This document shows positions 52,442 to 61,883 of a stretch of 64,000 nt of DNA, piece by piece. This stretch comes from Promethearchaeota archaeon (lineage in GTDB: Archaea; Asgardarchaeota; Lokiarchaeia; Sigyniarchaeales; SOKP01), in the NCBI GenBank assembly GCA_016839705.1, contig JAEOTR010000017.1, forward strand, positions 1-64,000, written 5' to 3'. The notes under the pieces are model-generated. The model was not told the DNA's origin, did no database searches, and was given only the letters and a program-made list of their open reading frames with translations. Each line of letters opens with the position of its first letter. The first letter of the stretch is position 1. Position numbers and translations under genes: made by a program.

Positions 52442-53557
52442 TTATTTTTCTATTATTGTTTCTTCTATTGCTGTGCCGAAATGTGTAGCTCCAGGACCTA
52501 TATGAACTAAGACTTCATCCGCTACCTTGATATCAACAACAGATTTCGCCTTACCATCTACTCCTACTAAGCGAATTGTTTCAGCGTTTTGGCATATACA
52601 ACTTATCAAAATCTTTATATCACCTTTTAATCCTTCTAACTCGAATCTCAACATTGGTCGTGTTTCAATTTTAACTCTTCCTATTGATACGGTTCTGACC
52701 ACACCTTTATTTGTAACTGCTAAGACTTTATCCCCACCTTTCAATTCACTTAGATACTTGGTTCTATAGATTTTAGTAGGATCGTCATCCGGCACTAATA
52801 CATATGCAGACACATCCCCGGCATTGACTCTAAAAGGTCTGGATGCCACAAATTGTGTTTCAAACGTTTCAGAATGAACCAAACAGAACCCTACTGCTGT
52901 TGAACCAACCAGAAGTCCTTCTCCTACATTCAAGAGCGATGTGGTATCAACACAAACTCTTTCCGCTTCAGGTATACTCTCAATATTAACAACTTTTGCC
53001 GATGTAAGCTCTATTTGAGATGTCACGTTCACTAGATTTTTTAACTCAATAATTTCATTAACAGTTTTTGGTAAAATAAGAATCCCATCCACACCAATTT
53101 CCATGGTTCTTAACATCAACTCCGCTTCCTTTTTATCATCTACTGCAGCTATTAAATCAGTATCGTTCTTATGCATTTCTGCAATAAGATTTTCAAAAGG
53201 GATTATTTTCCAGTCTTTAGCAGAAACAATAATAAAATCCACTTGATTACCTTTAGAAAGGTTCACAATAGCTCTTTCATCATCTTTTGTTTTTAATTCT
53301 TTATAAAATCCAATATTCCTATCTGAAAAATTCTTGTCAGATAATAACTCGTTTAGTTTCCTTTCAGTTTCAGTTATAAAAGAATTGGCAGGAATACTCA
53401 TATCTTTTGTATAGAGATTAACTCGCTCTATGTTTTTAAATTCAGAAAAAGTTTCTTTCGATACTAAAAAGTTTAAAATATCCTTATTAAATGCTTCTTG
53501 AACTAATTCCTTAAAATTTTCTGATTTCTTTTCAAAATTTAAGATTATTTTTTTCAT
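52442..53557 (-). CDS. aroB': 3-dehydroquinate synthase II (aminodehydroquinate route)
   Basis: 371 residues. Archaeal alternative first steps of the shikimate pathway: condenses to 3-dehydroquinate from 2-amino-3,7-dideoxy-threo-hept-6-ulosonate. Family signature blocks: VNIESIPEAERVCVDTTSLL, EGLLVGSTAVGFCLVHSET, PFRVNAGDVSAYVLVPDD and the C-terminal ADEVLVHIGPGATHFGTAIEE. Full length. Converges on the micropeptide/dehydrogenase region; other aro genes are not in the window. Confidence 0.92.
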   Translation of the reverse strand: MKKIILNFEKKSENFKELVQEAFNKDILNFLVSKETFSEFKNIERVNLYTKDMSIPANSFITETERKLNELLSDKNFSDRNIGFYKELKTKDDERAIVNLSKGNQVDFIIVSAKDWKIIPFENLIAEMHKNDTDLIAAVDDKKEAELMLRTMEIGVDGILILPKTVNEIIELKNLVNVTSQIELTSAKVVNIESIPEAERVCVDTTSLLNVGEGLLVGSTAVGFCLVHSETFETQFVASRPFRVNAGDVSAYVLVPDDDPTKIYRTKYLSELKGGDKVLAVTNKGVVRTVSIGRVKIETRPMLRFELEGLKGDIKILISCICQNAETIRLVGVDGKAKSVVDIKVADEVLVHIGPGATHFGTAIEETIIEK

Positions 53558-53714
53558 GACATCAAATTCTTTAACTTTGGACTATGAAAGTTTTTTTATC
53601 GAAATTCTTTTATTATAATGTGTTAGTTTATTATTAAATTTTTAAGTTAGTAAATTCATATAATTCATAATACAGATAATTATAATTGATACAATAAAAC
53701 AGAGAAGAGATAAA

Positions 53715-54365
53715 ATGGGCTTGAAAAAGAAGCTGTTCCCCCGCAAGGGCAAAGAAAAGGATGATTTGATTAGCAAAGCTAAGAGTCATATCCATAGAAT
53801 GAATGTAATTAATAGAAACTTTAGCAAGCGTGCTGAGATAAGTCGGAAAAATGCTAAAATTGCTTTAAAACGCGGTGAAAAAACTCGCGCAAAGAATTAC
53901 CTTATTCAATACAAATCATATACAGCAAAAGTTGATAGAACAAATAATATCAGGGGTAAGATAGAACGTCAGATTCAAGCAATTGAAGAAGGACGATTGA
54001 TCTCACAAACAGGCAATTTATTCAGTGGTATACGTGATGAATTAGAGTTTATTGCCACAAAAGCATCTCCTGCTAAGGTTGCTGAAATTGCAGAAGATTC
54101 TGAAGCATATGTGGCAGAAATTGAAGAAGCCGCAGATATTTTGGCGGGGGATCCTGAAATTGATCTTGCTATTGACGTTACAGAGGAATTGAATCAACTT
54201 GAAACTGAAATGTTGCTTGATCAAGGAGGAACTATGCCCGAAACACCATCAGATGACCTTCAGTACATACCAGAATATGATATACTTGAAGAGGATACAG
54301 AAATTAAGTCAAAGGAAAAGCTTCAAGACGAAATCGATAAATTACGTAAAGAACTTGAAAGTTAG
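53715..54365 (+). CDS. ESCRT-III (Snf7) family protein
   Basis: 216 residues. Basic N-terminus (GLKKKLFPRKGKEK) then two long amphipathic helices (about 18-95, rich in K/R with IHRMNVINRNFSKRAEISRKNAKIAL and the loop KRGEKTRAKNYLIQYKSY, the R-G-x-x-x-x-A pattern of CHMP proteins), an acidic middle and a C-terminal helix IDKLRKELE similar to the MIM1 type. Eukaryotic homologues remodel membranes with Vps4. The Asgard ESCRT cluster partners (Vps4, Vps25, Vps22) are not adjacent, so this is a solo copy. Confidence 0.85.
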   Translation: MGLKKKLFPRKGKEKDDLISKAKSHIHRMNVINRNFSKRAEISRKNAKIALKRGEKTRAKNYLIQYKSYTAKVDRTNNIRGKIERQIQAIEEGRLISQTGNLFSGIRDELEFIATKASPAKVAEIAEDSEAYVAEIEEAADILAGDPEIDLAIDVTEELNQLETEMLLDQGGTMPETPSDDLQYIPEYDILEEDTEIKSKEKLQDEIDKLRKELES

Positions 54366-54406
54366 ATTATTTTCTTAAATAATTATCAAATTCTTTCATC
54401 TTTTTG

Positions 54407-55426
54407 TTATTTAATTTTGTTCACTGCTTTAACCATATTTCTTACTTTACCTATTGAGATTTCATAGCCTTTATCTTCACCAAAAGTATCTTTTAATGGT
54501 AGAAAACCACAATCAGGTTTGATAATTAAATTTTCCTTTCCATATTGATTGATGGCTTTTTTAATATAAGATTCGAGAAAATCTATTTTTTCAATATAAT
54601 CATTAATATCATTACCATGTTCGGGTCCAAACTGTGATTTTACAGACCCCAGAGCTAAGATTTTATCTGTAGCTTCGAAATGCTCCTTCTGGAAAATCTC
54701 AAAGTTTTTCTCATTTGTTGTAAATTCATGATCTAATATTTTTACGTTAGTTTGAAGAAGAATATCTCGTAAATTTGGGCTTATCCTCCCACATACATGA
54801 ATCGAGGAGAGATTTTTTATTTCTGAAATCGATTTGTTTAAAATTTCGACTAAAAAGTCTTCAGAGTGAAATAGGGGTTTCCGTCCTACTAACACCCCTA
54901 GAAGAGGTTCATCCATAGAAATGATATCGATACCCAGATCATTATATGCTCTTCCCACCTGTTTCATAATTTCTGCAAATTTATCTACCACCCAGTCTAC
55001 CATTATTCCTCTAGGTTCTGAGAATACTCTCGGTTTGATTCCTTGAGCTATTTCTCCTTTTAGGATAATTTCAGAAGCTAATGTCAATGGACCAGTAAGG
55101 CAAGCTTTTGTTCCTTTAATCTTTTCTAAAAGTGATGGTCTCTTATTAAAATATTCATTAATAAATTCCCCGTATTCTACGGCTATAGAATTTTTGGGAA
55201 TTTTAAAATCATCGGATAAATAAAACCTCTCATCCTTTTCTTCTAATTGATTAACGCTTTTGGCTAAAGGGGATAAAAATTGACTAACCATAGAAATTAA
55301 TTGTGGATAGCATGGATAATCAATACCAATATCAATTAAATCACTAAAAATCCTTACCATATTTTCGGTATTGTTACTTAAAGGCCAGCTGCCTACGATG
55401 GTAGTGAATAATCCTTCTTTATCCAT
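54407..55426 (-). CDS. Cobalamin-independent methionine synthase-like protein (MetE C-terminal type)
   Basis: 339 residues corresponding to the catalytic C-terminal half of MetE. Zinc ligands: IHVCGRIS (H-x-C) and PDCGFLPL (C), both as in the family, plus Glu in SMDEPLLG. N-terminal FTTIVGSWPLS matches T-T-x-I-G-S-x-P. The methyl donor in archaeal short forms is probably methylcobalamin-protein or methyltetrahydrofolate; this cannot be settled from sequence. A UroD-type enzyme is the alternative but the PDCG and IHVCG pair favours MetE. Confidence 0.82.
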   Translation of the reverse strand: MDKEGLFTTIVGSWPLSNNTENMVRIFSDLIDIGIDYPCYPQLISMVSQFLSPLAKSVNQLEEKDERFYLSDDFKIPKNSIAVEYGEFINEYFNKRPSLLEKIKGTKACLTGPLTLASEIILKGEIAQGIKPRVFSEPRGIMVDWVVDKFAEIMKQVGRAYNDLGIDIISMDEPLLGVLVGRKPLFHSEDFLVEILNKSISEIKNLSSIHVCGRISPNLRDILLQTNVKILDHEFTTNEKNFEIFQKEHFEATDKILALGSVKSQFGPEHGNDINDYIEKIDFLESYIKKAINQYGKENLIIKPDCGFLPLKDTFGEDKGYEISIGKVRNMVKAVNKIK

Positions 55427-55505
55427 AGTACTTATAAAAGTTTATAGAATTTAAACATAGATTAGACAGTTATGCAGTATCTGCATAGAATATGCTTAGA
55501 AAGAA

Positions 55506-57521
55506 TTAAGTATAAAATCTTTTATTATCAAAATTCCTACTATTTTGTTTAATTATTTCTAATTCTTCTAAACTTTGCTGTAAGTTTTGTATCTTATTAT
55601 CAATTAAGTAAATCTCTTTATTCAAATTTCTATAAGTTCTAAAATAATCACTCTCTGAGATAGATCCTTGATCAAATTTTGTTTCAAGTTTCTTCAATGT
55701 AGCTTTAAGACTATATCGTTCTTTTTCAAATTCAAGCATTTGTTTTTGTTTTTCTTTATCTAATTTAAATAAGTTTCTTTTATATCCATATGATTGCTGT
55801 GCTGATGAATTTGATAAGTCGAATAAATCTGATAAGTGATTTTTGTTGAATTCTTGAAAAGATTTATCATTAAACAGGTTTTGAATTCCAATATTAGAAG
55901 CTTGTGGATAAATTCCCTGAGCTTGCTCTAAGTTTCTTGTTAGAAGATCTCTTTCATCCGCGTTTAGTAAAAGATCATTTTTATTATTAATAGCTTGAGG
56001 GATGTAATTTTGATACCTATTTGGGTCGCAAATATTTTGCGGGAAAAATTTACTTTGGCTAGGGGGAGGCATTTGATATTGATTTCCATGATTTATAGGA
56101 TTATTCAAACCTTGAGGATGTTGAACCTGAGTAGGTTGATAGTAAGTAGGATTTTGATAATAAGGATTTTGCATTCTGGGTTGGTTTAGTCCATTTTGCC
56201 CTATATGTGGATTTTGATAAAGCATGCTTTGTTGATAATTTTGAGGTACCAGATTTTGGATTTGGTTATGATTACCATAAGCATGTTGTGGTTGAAATTT
56301 ATTAAAATTAACTTTTTCATAACTCTCATTATACTGGCATTTTAGGCTAAAAAAAGAATTAATACTTTCTTCAATGAAATTGGTTAAGGAGTTTAAATCA
56401 ATATCAATTTTCTTTAGATTTGAAGCTGATTTACTGTCATATACCGTAGTCTCATCAAATGTTCTTGCTAATAGAATATATTCGATAACTCTAGAGATTG
56501 ATTTATGGGGTAAGGTGAATTCATATTTACCATACTCAAATTCTAGGTAAAGTTTTTTGAATACTTTTCCTTTATCTTTAATTCTTATTAGATCACGAAC
56601 AGGAGCTTTGAAAGTCAGAGCTTTTTTCTTTTTTCTTACACCATACTCATGAACAAAAGATAGATCTAAATTGGTAATAAATAAAAGCCCTTTATCCTTC
56701 TTAAATTTCTCTTCTATATTTAATCCATTTGTTAATTTAGCGTAAATTGCATATACCGGCTTTTCTTTTTCTGCTAGGTTCAAAAAATTCTTATAAGTTG
56801 AAAAATAAAGACTGATTTTTTCAATGAATTTTAGATTATCCTCAAATGATTTGACGCTACTCTTAAAGGTTGTCACATTATTTAATACGAATTCATTTAT
56901 CGAATTATAACTTCTTAATAAATTATCAAACAAGTTTTCTATGATTATTAAATTGGAATTAGGTTGTTTATAAATATCAAAAAAATATTCTTTATATAAG
57001 ACCATCTGATGAAAATGTGCATTAATTTTGTCAAATAAGGTATTCTGGACATATATGAATAATTTAAAAAGAGCTAGTAAATCAGATTCCATTTTAGGGA
57101 AATGATAACATCTAATAGGGGGATTTCTTGCTTTTTCAATTTCTTGTTGAAGACTAAATAATTTATTGAGAACTTCTCTTAAGGGATTAATAAAAGCACG
57201 AGAGTTTTTAATTAATTCTAAAAATTCTTTCTCTAATTCTTCCTTTTTTTCATATATGTTTATAACTTTATGAGAACCACATTTTGGGCATGATTTTAAA
57301 AGTTGGTTTGTTTTAATGATGTTCTCCTTTCCACATTCTCCACACACTTTTCTCTTATCAGAATCAGAATTCTCAATATTTTTTGAATTGCAATCTTGAC
57401 ATGTATAGAATTCAACTTTTTTTTCATGTAAACAATCAGAGCAACAACTAACACCACATTCTTCACAATAATAAGTTAATTTCACATACCTTTGACAAAA
57501 TCGGCAGACTTGTTCTGACAT
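55506..57521 (-). CDS. Multidomain protein: B-box-like zinc fingers, possible PH/GRAM-like domain, Q/N-rich region
   Basis: 671 residues, not a known family as a whole. (1) Residues 6-82: zinc clusters with C6, C9, C19, C22, C26, C27, C30, H32, then C41/C44 and C60/C63/C78/C81, in B-box/zinc-ribbon style. (2) About 95-250: helical. (3) About 260-355: beta strands LLFITNLDLSFVHEYG, ALTFKAPVRDLIRIKD, KLYLEFEYGKYEFTLP, then an amphipathic helix, the order of PH/GRAM-like folds. (4) About 400-545: Q/N/P/Y-rich low complexity, prion-like. (5) About 585-660: coiled coil with a L-x-x-K-x-D-x-G-S-I-S-E-S-D-Y motif like short SHOCT helices. No membrane helix. Lone gene. The PH/GRAM assignment is inference from secondary structure by eye. 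Confidence 0.6.
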   Translation of the reverse strand: MSEQVCRFCQRYVKLTYYCEECGVSCCSDCLHEKKVEFYTCQDCNSKNIENSDSDKRKVCGECGKENIIKTNQLLKSCPKCGSHKVINIYEKKEELEKEFLELIKNSRAFINPLREVLNKLFSLQQEIEKARNPPIRCYHFPKMESDLLALFKLFIYVQNTLFDKINAHFHQMVLYKEYFFDIYKQPNSNLIIIENLFDNLLRSYNSINEFVLNNVTTFKSSVKSFEDNLKFIEKISLYFSTYKNFLNLAEKEKPVYAIYAKLTNGLNIEEKFKKDKGLLFITNLDLSFVHEYGVRKKKKALTFKAPVRDLIRIKDKGKVFKKLYLEFEYGKYEFTLPHKSISRVIEYILLARTFDETTVYDSKSASNLKKIDIDLNSLTNFIEESINSFFSLKCQYNESYEKVNFNKFQPQHAYGNHNQIQNLVPQNYQQSMLYQNPHIGQNGLNQPRMQNPYYQNPTYYQPTQVQHPQGLNNPINHGNQYQMPPPSQSKFFPQNICDPNRYQNYIPQAINNKNDLLLNADERDLLTRNLEQAQGIYPQASNIGIQNLFNDKSFQEFNKNHLSDLFDLSNSSAQQSYGYKRNLFKLDKEKQKQMLEFEKERYSLKATLKKLETKFDQGSISESDYFRTYRNLNKEIYLIDNKIQNLQQSLEELEIIKQNSRNFDNKRFYT

Positions 57522-57727
57522 TTTTAAAAACTAAACCCAACCTAATAAATTCAAAATTCTCTACAAATCGCTTTATCAAAATTAGTACAAAACCCAAAAT
57601 ACAAAAAAGAATATATTATTCAAGTATCATGTAATATCTGGATATCTTAAAAAATATCACGAAGCTACTTAAATGTCTATTTTATAAAATTTATATTAAT
57701 AAAGGAGTAATTTATTTAATAATTGGA

Positions 57728-58027
57728 TTATTTAACTATGATTACTTTTTTCCCAAGGGCTTGACCGGGTACTCCAGCCTTTTTAAAATGAGCTCTAACC
57801 GCACCATGATTTCCATGAGCACGAGTAACTGTACCCTTGAGTTCTTTGCCAGTTGAGCTTTTCCAAACAACTTTTCTACCGATAAGCTTATTTGCCTCTT
57901 TTCGGGTATTTATCCTAGAAAAAACTACTATACAATGTTTCTGGTGTACCGTGTGACGACCTCGTTTGTAATTTGAGATAATCCCCTCCATACCCAAAAC
58001 ATCTAATTTACTCAATGACATAGTCAA
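57728..58027 (-). CDS. rpl35ae: Large ribosomal subunit protein eL33 (L35Ae)
   Basis: 99 residues. GIISNYKRGRHTVHQKHCIVVF, KEANKLIGRKVVWKSSTGKELKGTVTRAHGNHGAVRAHFKKAG and VPGQALGKKVIIVK follow the eL33 family from end to end. Present in eukaryotes and only in part of the archaea. Isolated from other ribosomal genes here. Confidence 0.95.
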   Translation of the reverse strand: MTMSLSKLDVLGMEGIISNYKRGRHTVHQKHCIVVFSRINTRKEANKLIGRKVVWKSSTGKELKGTVTRAHGNHGAVRAHFKKAGVPGQALGKKVIIVK

Positions 58028-58109
58028 AAACTTAATAAAAGATTTTAGTGAAATAAATTAATAGATGAAATACTCTTAAACTATTAAGTTTTATTAATAT
58101 TTTTTTGGT

Positions 58110-59342
58110 CTACTTAAGATAGTTTAATGCTGTTAGCGCATAAATTTTAGTTAAATTGATAAGATCTTCAACATACACAAATTCATCAACAGAATGGATG
58201 TTATTATCTCCTCGAATAGTACCAATTAAAATTGTCTCAATTCCTTTCTGATGAAAAAATGTGGCATCTGTTGTCGGTAAAATAATCTTAAATTCTCTTT
58301 CTTCGTTGTAAATAGTTTTATATACATCCTTAACAATTAGTGCAAAATCTGAGTTTATATCGGTTATTTCTGGCTCGATGTAAATAGGGATTTGTACTCT
58401 TATATCTAAATCAGGATCTTTTTTCTTTAAATCTTCAATAAATTTTAAGATCCTTGACTTCAATGCTGCCATATCTTGTTCAGGTATTGTATTTATTAAG
58501 CAGTGTAAAACACATTTATCAGGTACAGAATTAACAGAGACTCCCCCTTCCATTAATGTAAGGTTAACACTACTAATTTTAGACGGCATATCTGGATGAA
58601 TAGGATATTTGGTTTCTTTATATTTTAATTCTTCCTGTAACTCCATTAAGAAATTCATAATTGGAAGCATTTTGTTAATTGCATTGATTCCTGAATATTT
58701 ATTGCGATTAGGAGACGGCAAATCTGGCCACCCTTGTGCATGTCTACGTATTCCTTTAATTATAAAACTTATCTGAAATGTCCCTGCTCGATAAGCAACG
58801 GGGTAATCGCATAAAGAATCACCTATTAAACATGCATCTCCCTTTACTAATCCTTTATTAACTATATAATCCGCTCCGAGTATACCTCCAATCTCTTCAT
58901 TTATTACCGCCGTTACAAATAATTTTCCATTAAAATTAAATCCAGAATCTTGTAAAGCTTTCACAGCATATATTTCAGCAGCAATACACGACTTATCATC
59001 ACATGCACCTCTTCCATATATCTTATTATCTATTTTTTCCCCACCATAAGGATTTTTCGTCCAGCCATTAAAAGGGGCATCCGTATCAAGGTGAGCATAG
59101 AAAATTAAACTGGGCCCCGTTTCATTCCCAATCTCGCCAATCACATTATTTTTCTTCCTTTGAGTTTTTATTCCAACTTCTAACATTTTAGATTCTATAA
59201 ATTTTGAGATTTCCCTATATTTACCTGGTGGAACTTCCGACGGCATTTTTACTAAATTTTGAAGAAACTCTACAATTTCTTCTCTCATGTTTTCAATTTT
59301 CTCGATTACTATTTTTTCTTCTGGTATCAAAATTCGTATCAA
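58110..59342 (-). CDS. M20-family peptidase/deacylase (ArgE/DapE/ACY1 type)
   Basis: 410 residues. Metal ligands: YAHLDTDAP (H-x-D), GRGACDDKSCI (bridging Asp), and the catalytic ENEE-like pair in INEEIGGILGADY (E-E). The dimerisation/lid domain at about 200-300 contains RRHAQGWPDLPSPN. C-terminal LIGTIRGDNNIHSVDEFV provides the last His. Hydrolyses an N-acyl or dipeptide amide; the substrate (acetylornithine, succinyl-DAP, peptides) is not determined. Confidence 0.85.
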   Translation of the reverse strand: MIRILIPEEKIVIEKIENMREEIVEFLQNLVKMPSEVPPGKYREISKFIESKMLEVGIKTQRKKNNVIGEIGNETGPSLIFYAHLDTDAPFNGWTKNPYGGEKIDNKIYGRGACDDKSCIAAEIYAVKALQDSGFNFNGKLFVTAVINEEIGGILGADYIVNKGLVKGDACLIGDSLCDYPVAYRAGTFQISFIIKGIRRHAQGWPDLPSPNRNKYSGINAINKMLPIMNFLMELQEELKYKETKYPIHPDMPSKISSVNLTLMEGGVSVNSVPDKCVLHCLINTIPEQDMAALKSRILKFIEDLKKKDPDLDIRVQIPIYIEPEITDINSDFALIVKDVYKTIYNEEREFKIILPTTDATFFHQKGIETILIGTIRGDNNIHSVDEFVYVEDLINLTKIYALTALNYLK

Positions 59343-59456
59343 CTAATCTTTTTATAAATATAATTTAGGAAAATATGATCGAAACTTAAGTTTAATTATT
59401 ATGTATTTATTCTTCTGTTTATTCATTGTTACAAAGTTAATTGTAGTAAGTACCTT

Positions 59457-59843
59457 TTATATTGCTGCTATTGCATCTATTTCAACTAAAGCAGTTGACA
59501 TTGGACAAGTTGCTTCAACTGTACTTCTTGTGGGAAAGATTTCATTAACTCCGTTTTCTTCAAAAAATTCTTTATATGCTTGATTCATATTTACAAAATC
59601 ATCCATATTTTTAAGAAAAACGCTTATCTTAACAATATTTGATACTTTTGCTCCGGATGCACTTAAGATTGATTTTATCTTTTCAAGAACAGAAAATGTT
59701 TGTTCTCTTATCCCCTTTTTTTCTGGATTAGGAACTTGACCTGAAATAAAAATAAGATTACCCGCTTTTATCCCAAGGCTATAGGGACCAGCTTTAGGGG
59801 ATCCCGTGTCAATCATTTCTATATTAACCATATCTATAATCAC
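59457..59843 (-). CDS. ridA: RidA family reactive-intermediate deaminase
   Basis: 128 residues. Trimer-forming YjgF/RidA fold. GPYSLGIKAGNLIFISGQVPNP and LEKIKSILSASGAKVSNIVKISVFLKNMDDF, with the active-site Arg in FPTRSTVEA and the following ALVEIDAIAAI. All catalytic residues are present, so hydrolysis of enamine/imine intermediates is expected. The start at 59843 may be too early; the ATG at 59831 (MVNIEM) fits homologues as well. Confidence 0.9.
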   Translation of the reverse strand: MIIDMVNIEMIDTGSPKAGPYSLGIKAGNLIFISGQVPNPEKKGIREQTFSVLEKIKSILSASGAKVSNIVKISVFLKNMDDFVNMNQAYKEFFEENGVNEIFPTRSTVEATCPMSTALVEIDAIAAI

Positions 59844-60072
59844 CTTTGTTTAATTTAATAGTTTGCAGACATTAATAAAATTATCAATTTTACTTTCATT
59901 AGTTTTTAATATCTTTATCATAAATATTTGTTTATTGTCGTATTTGAATCAAACTAATCAACTTTTAATTAAGTTTTAATAAAATTCTTTTTTTAATGAC
60001 TTAGATTAAACAATTATAGCTCTTTAATAAAATCTTGATTACTAACTGTGCCATAAAAAGAATTGAAGCACT

Positions 60073-61872
60073 GTGAATAAGGAAAAAGATAAAATTTGGA
60101 TATTCACATTTGAATATGCGGGGATTGTTAAAGTCGGAGGTTTAGGAGAAGTCCCTGCAAATCAGGCTAAACACATTAATAAAGATTATGAAATAACTGT
60201 TTTTATTCCTTCTCATGGTCAACTTAATAATCTTAGGGAGATACACGATTGGGAGAAATTATCATTTAATTGTGTAGGGCAAATAAATCCATCAATTTTA
60301 GGATTAAGTGATCCTATTAGTTATTATCATATTTCCTTTTACAAATCTAAAATTAATAATGTAAATATCGTTTTATTAGTTGGTGAAAATTATTTTGCAA
60401 GCAAATTTCTAGATGATAGTGCTGTATATAATCCAGATACTCTCAATGGAAAGATTTGTCTTTTTAGTATTGGGATGCGATCTTTAGTAAGTCATATGAT
60501 TGAAGATCAAAAAGAAAATGTACCAGATATCATCCATTTACATGATTATCATGCGGTAATCCCTTTTATTGGCATAAAACAGGAACTGATCAACAATGGT
60601 TTAGACGTACACTCTCTAATTACCATACATCTACTCACTTGGCCGAGACACAGCATCGAATTCTATTATGGGTGTGGAATTGATAAAACCCCAATTAAAA
60701 TATTGTTAGAAAATGGTTATAAGTTGTTTTCTATAGATGAAATCTTCAATTTATGTAAAACATCAAGTAGTTATGATGAAATAAATCAACCTCCGACTGT
60801 AGAAAAAATTGGTGCGGTCATTTGTGATTTAGTCACAACTGTAAGCCAATCTTATCTTATATCTGATATAATTCTAAATTGTGGCAACCATTTAATTGAA
60901 TTTAAGTCTGATTTTTTATGGGATGGATGTGATTGGGATTATGATGAGATTAAATTAGAAGTTTTAAGAAAACATGGAGAAGATATGCATAAAGTTTTAG
61001 ACATTCCTCATGAGATAGATTTAACATTTTCAGATATGAAACGATACCTTTTAACTCACAAGATTGCTCATTTGGCCAGAAGTCCCTTAATCAGGTCAGA
61101 AAAAGTTCTTAAAGTAATAAGTGAAATATCGAATGGAAACCAGTTTATCAAAAATGGGAATATCAAAGCATTTAATGAACCTGGGCCATTAGTTATTACT
61201 ACAGGAAGAATATCACATCAAAAAGGATTCGAAACTATTTTTGAAGCCATCCCAGAGGTAATTCAAGCAATACCTACTGCGAAGTTTTTATTTATGATTT
61301 TACCAACGGATTATAGTTTAGAAGAAATCAAATCTTACTCTCATATAGTAAAAAGATATCCAGATAATCTGAGAATTATCTTCGGGGTAGCAAAGGACAT
61401 ATTTTATTTGGCTCATATCTCTGCAGATGTCTACTGTGCTTTATCAAGATGGGAACCATTTGGTATTATCGCTTTGGAAGCGATGGCTTCAAAGCTTCCA
61501 ATTATTGCTACGCGTGTAGGGGGCTTTCAAGAGACAATAATCGATATCAGAAATTCCCCTGAAATAGGTACGGGTATTTTAATTGATAAAGATAATCCTT
61601 CTCAATTTGCCAATGCCTTGATTTCTCTTTTTTTGTTGTCAGAGATTGCCAAAAAGGCAAAATTGAAAGAATCTATTTATGAAACGGAAGTATTAAATTT
61701 AGTTAATCAAATACCTGACGAAATTATTAAATCGTTAGTTTTACTCGATCCTGACGTGTATCAAAAGATTAAAGAAAACTGCTATAAAAGAGTAGAAAAT
61801 AACTTTAGGTGGAGCATCGTATCGAAAAAATTGAGAGAACTATATACTAGAATAAGAGATTTAGATAAATAG
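60073..61872 (+). CDS. glgA: Glycogen/starch synthase-like glycosyltransferase (GT5)
   Basis: 599 residues, GT-B fold. ADP/UDP-glucose binding KVGGLGEVPANQAK near residue 20 (family K-x-G-G-L), IIHLHDYHAVIPF, ITTGRISHQKGFETIFEAI, and the C-terminal donor-site motif SRWEPFGIIALEAMASKLPIIA (family E-P-F/C-G-x-x-x-x-E). Longer than bacterial GlgA because of extra sequence at about 230-360. The alpha-glucan role is inferred. GTG start. Only 11 bases before an MFS gene, so likely co-transcribed with it. Confidence 0.85.
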   Translation: MNKEKDKIWIFTFEYAGIVKVGGLGEVPANQAKHINKDYEITVFIPSHGQLNNLREIHDWEKLSFNCVGQINPSILGLSDPISYYHISFYKSKINNVNIVLLVGENYFASKFLDDSAVYNPDTLNGKICLFSIGMRSLVSHMIEDQKENVPDIIHLHDYHAVIPFIGIKQELINNGLDVHSLITIHLLTWPRHSIEFYYGCGIDKTPIKILLENGYKLFSIDEIFNLCKTSSSYDEINQPPTVEKIGAVICDLVTTVSQSYLISDIILNCGNHLIEFKSDFLWDGCDWDYDEIKLEVLRKHGEDMHKVLDIPHEIDLTFSDMKRYLLTHKIAHLARSPLIRSEKVLKVISEISNGNQFIKNGNIKAFNEPGPLVITTGRISHQKGFETIFEAIPEVIQAIPTAKFLFMILPTDYSLEEIKSYSHIVKRYPDNLRIIFGVAKDIFYLAHISADVYCALSRWEPFGIIALEAMASKLPIIATRVGGFQETIIDIRNSPEIGTGILIDKDNPSQFANALISLFLLSEIAKKAKLKESIYETEVLNLVNQIPDEIIKSLVLLDPDVYQKIKENCYKRVENNFRWSIVSKKLRELYTRIRDLDK

Positions 61873-61883
61873 GAGAACATAAT

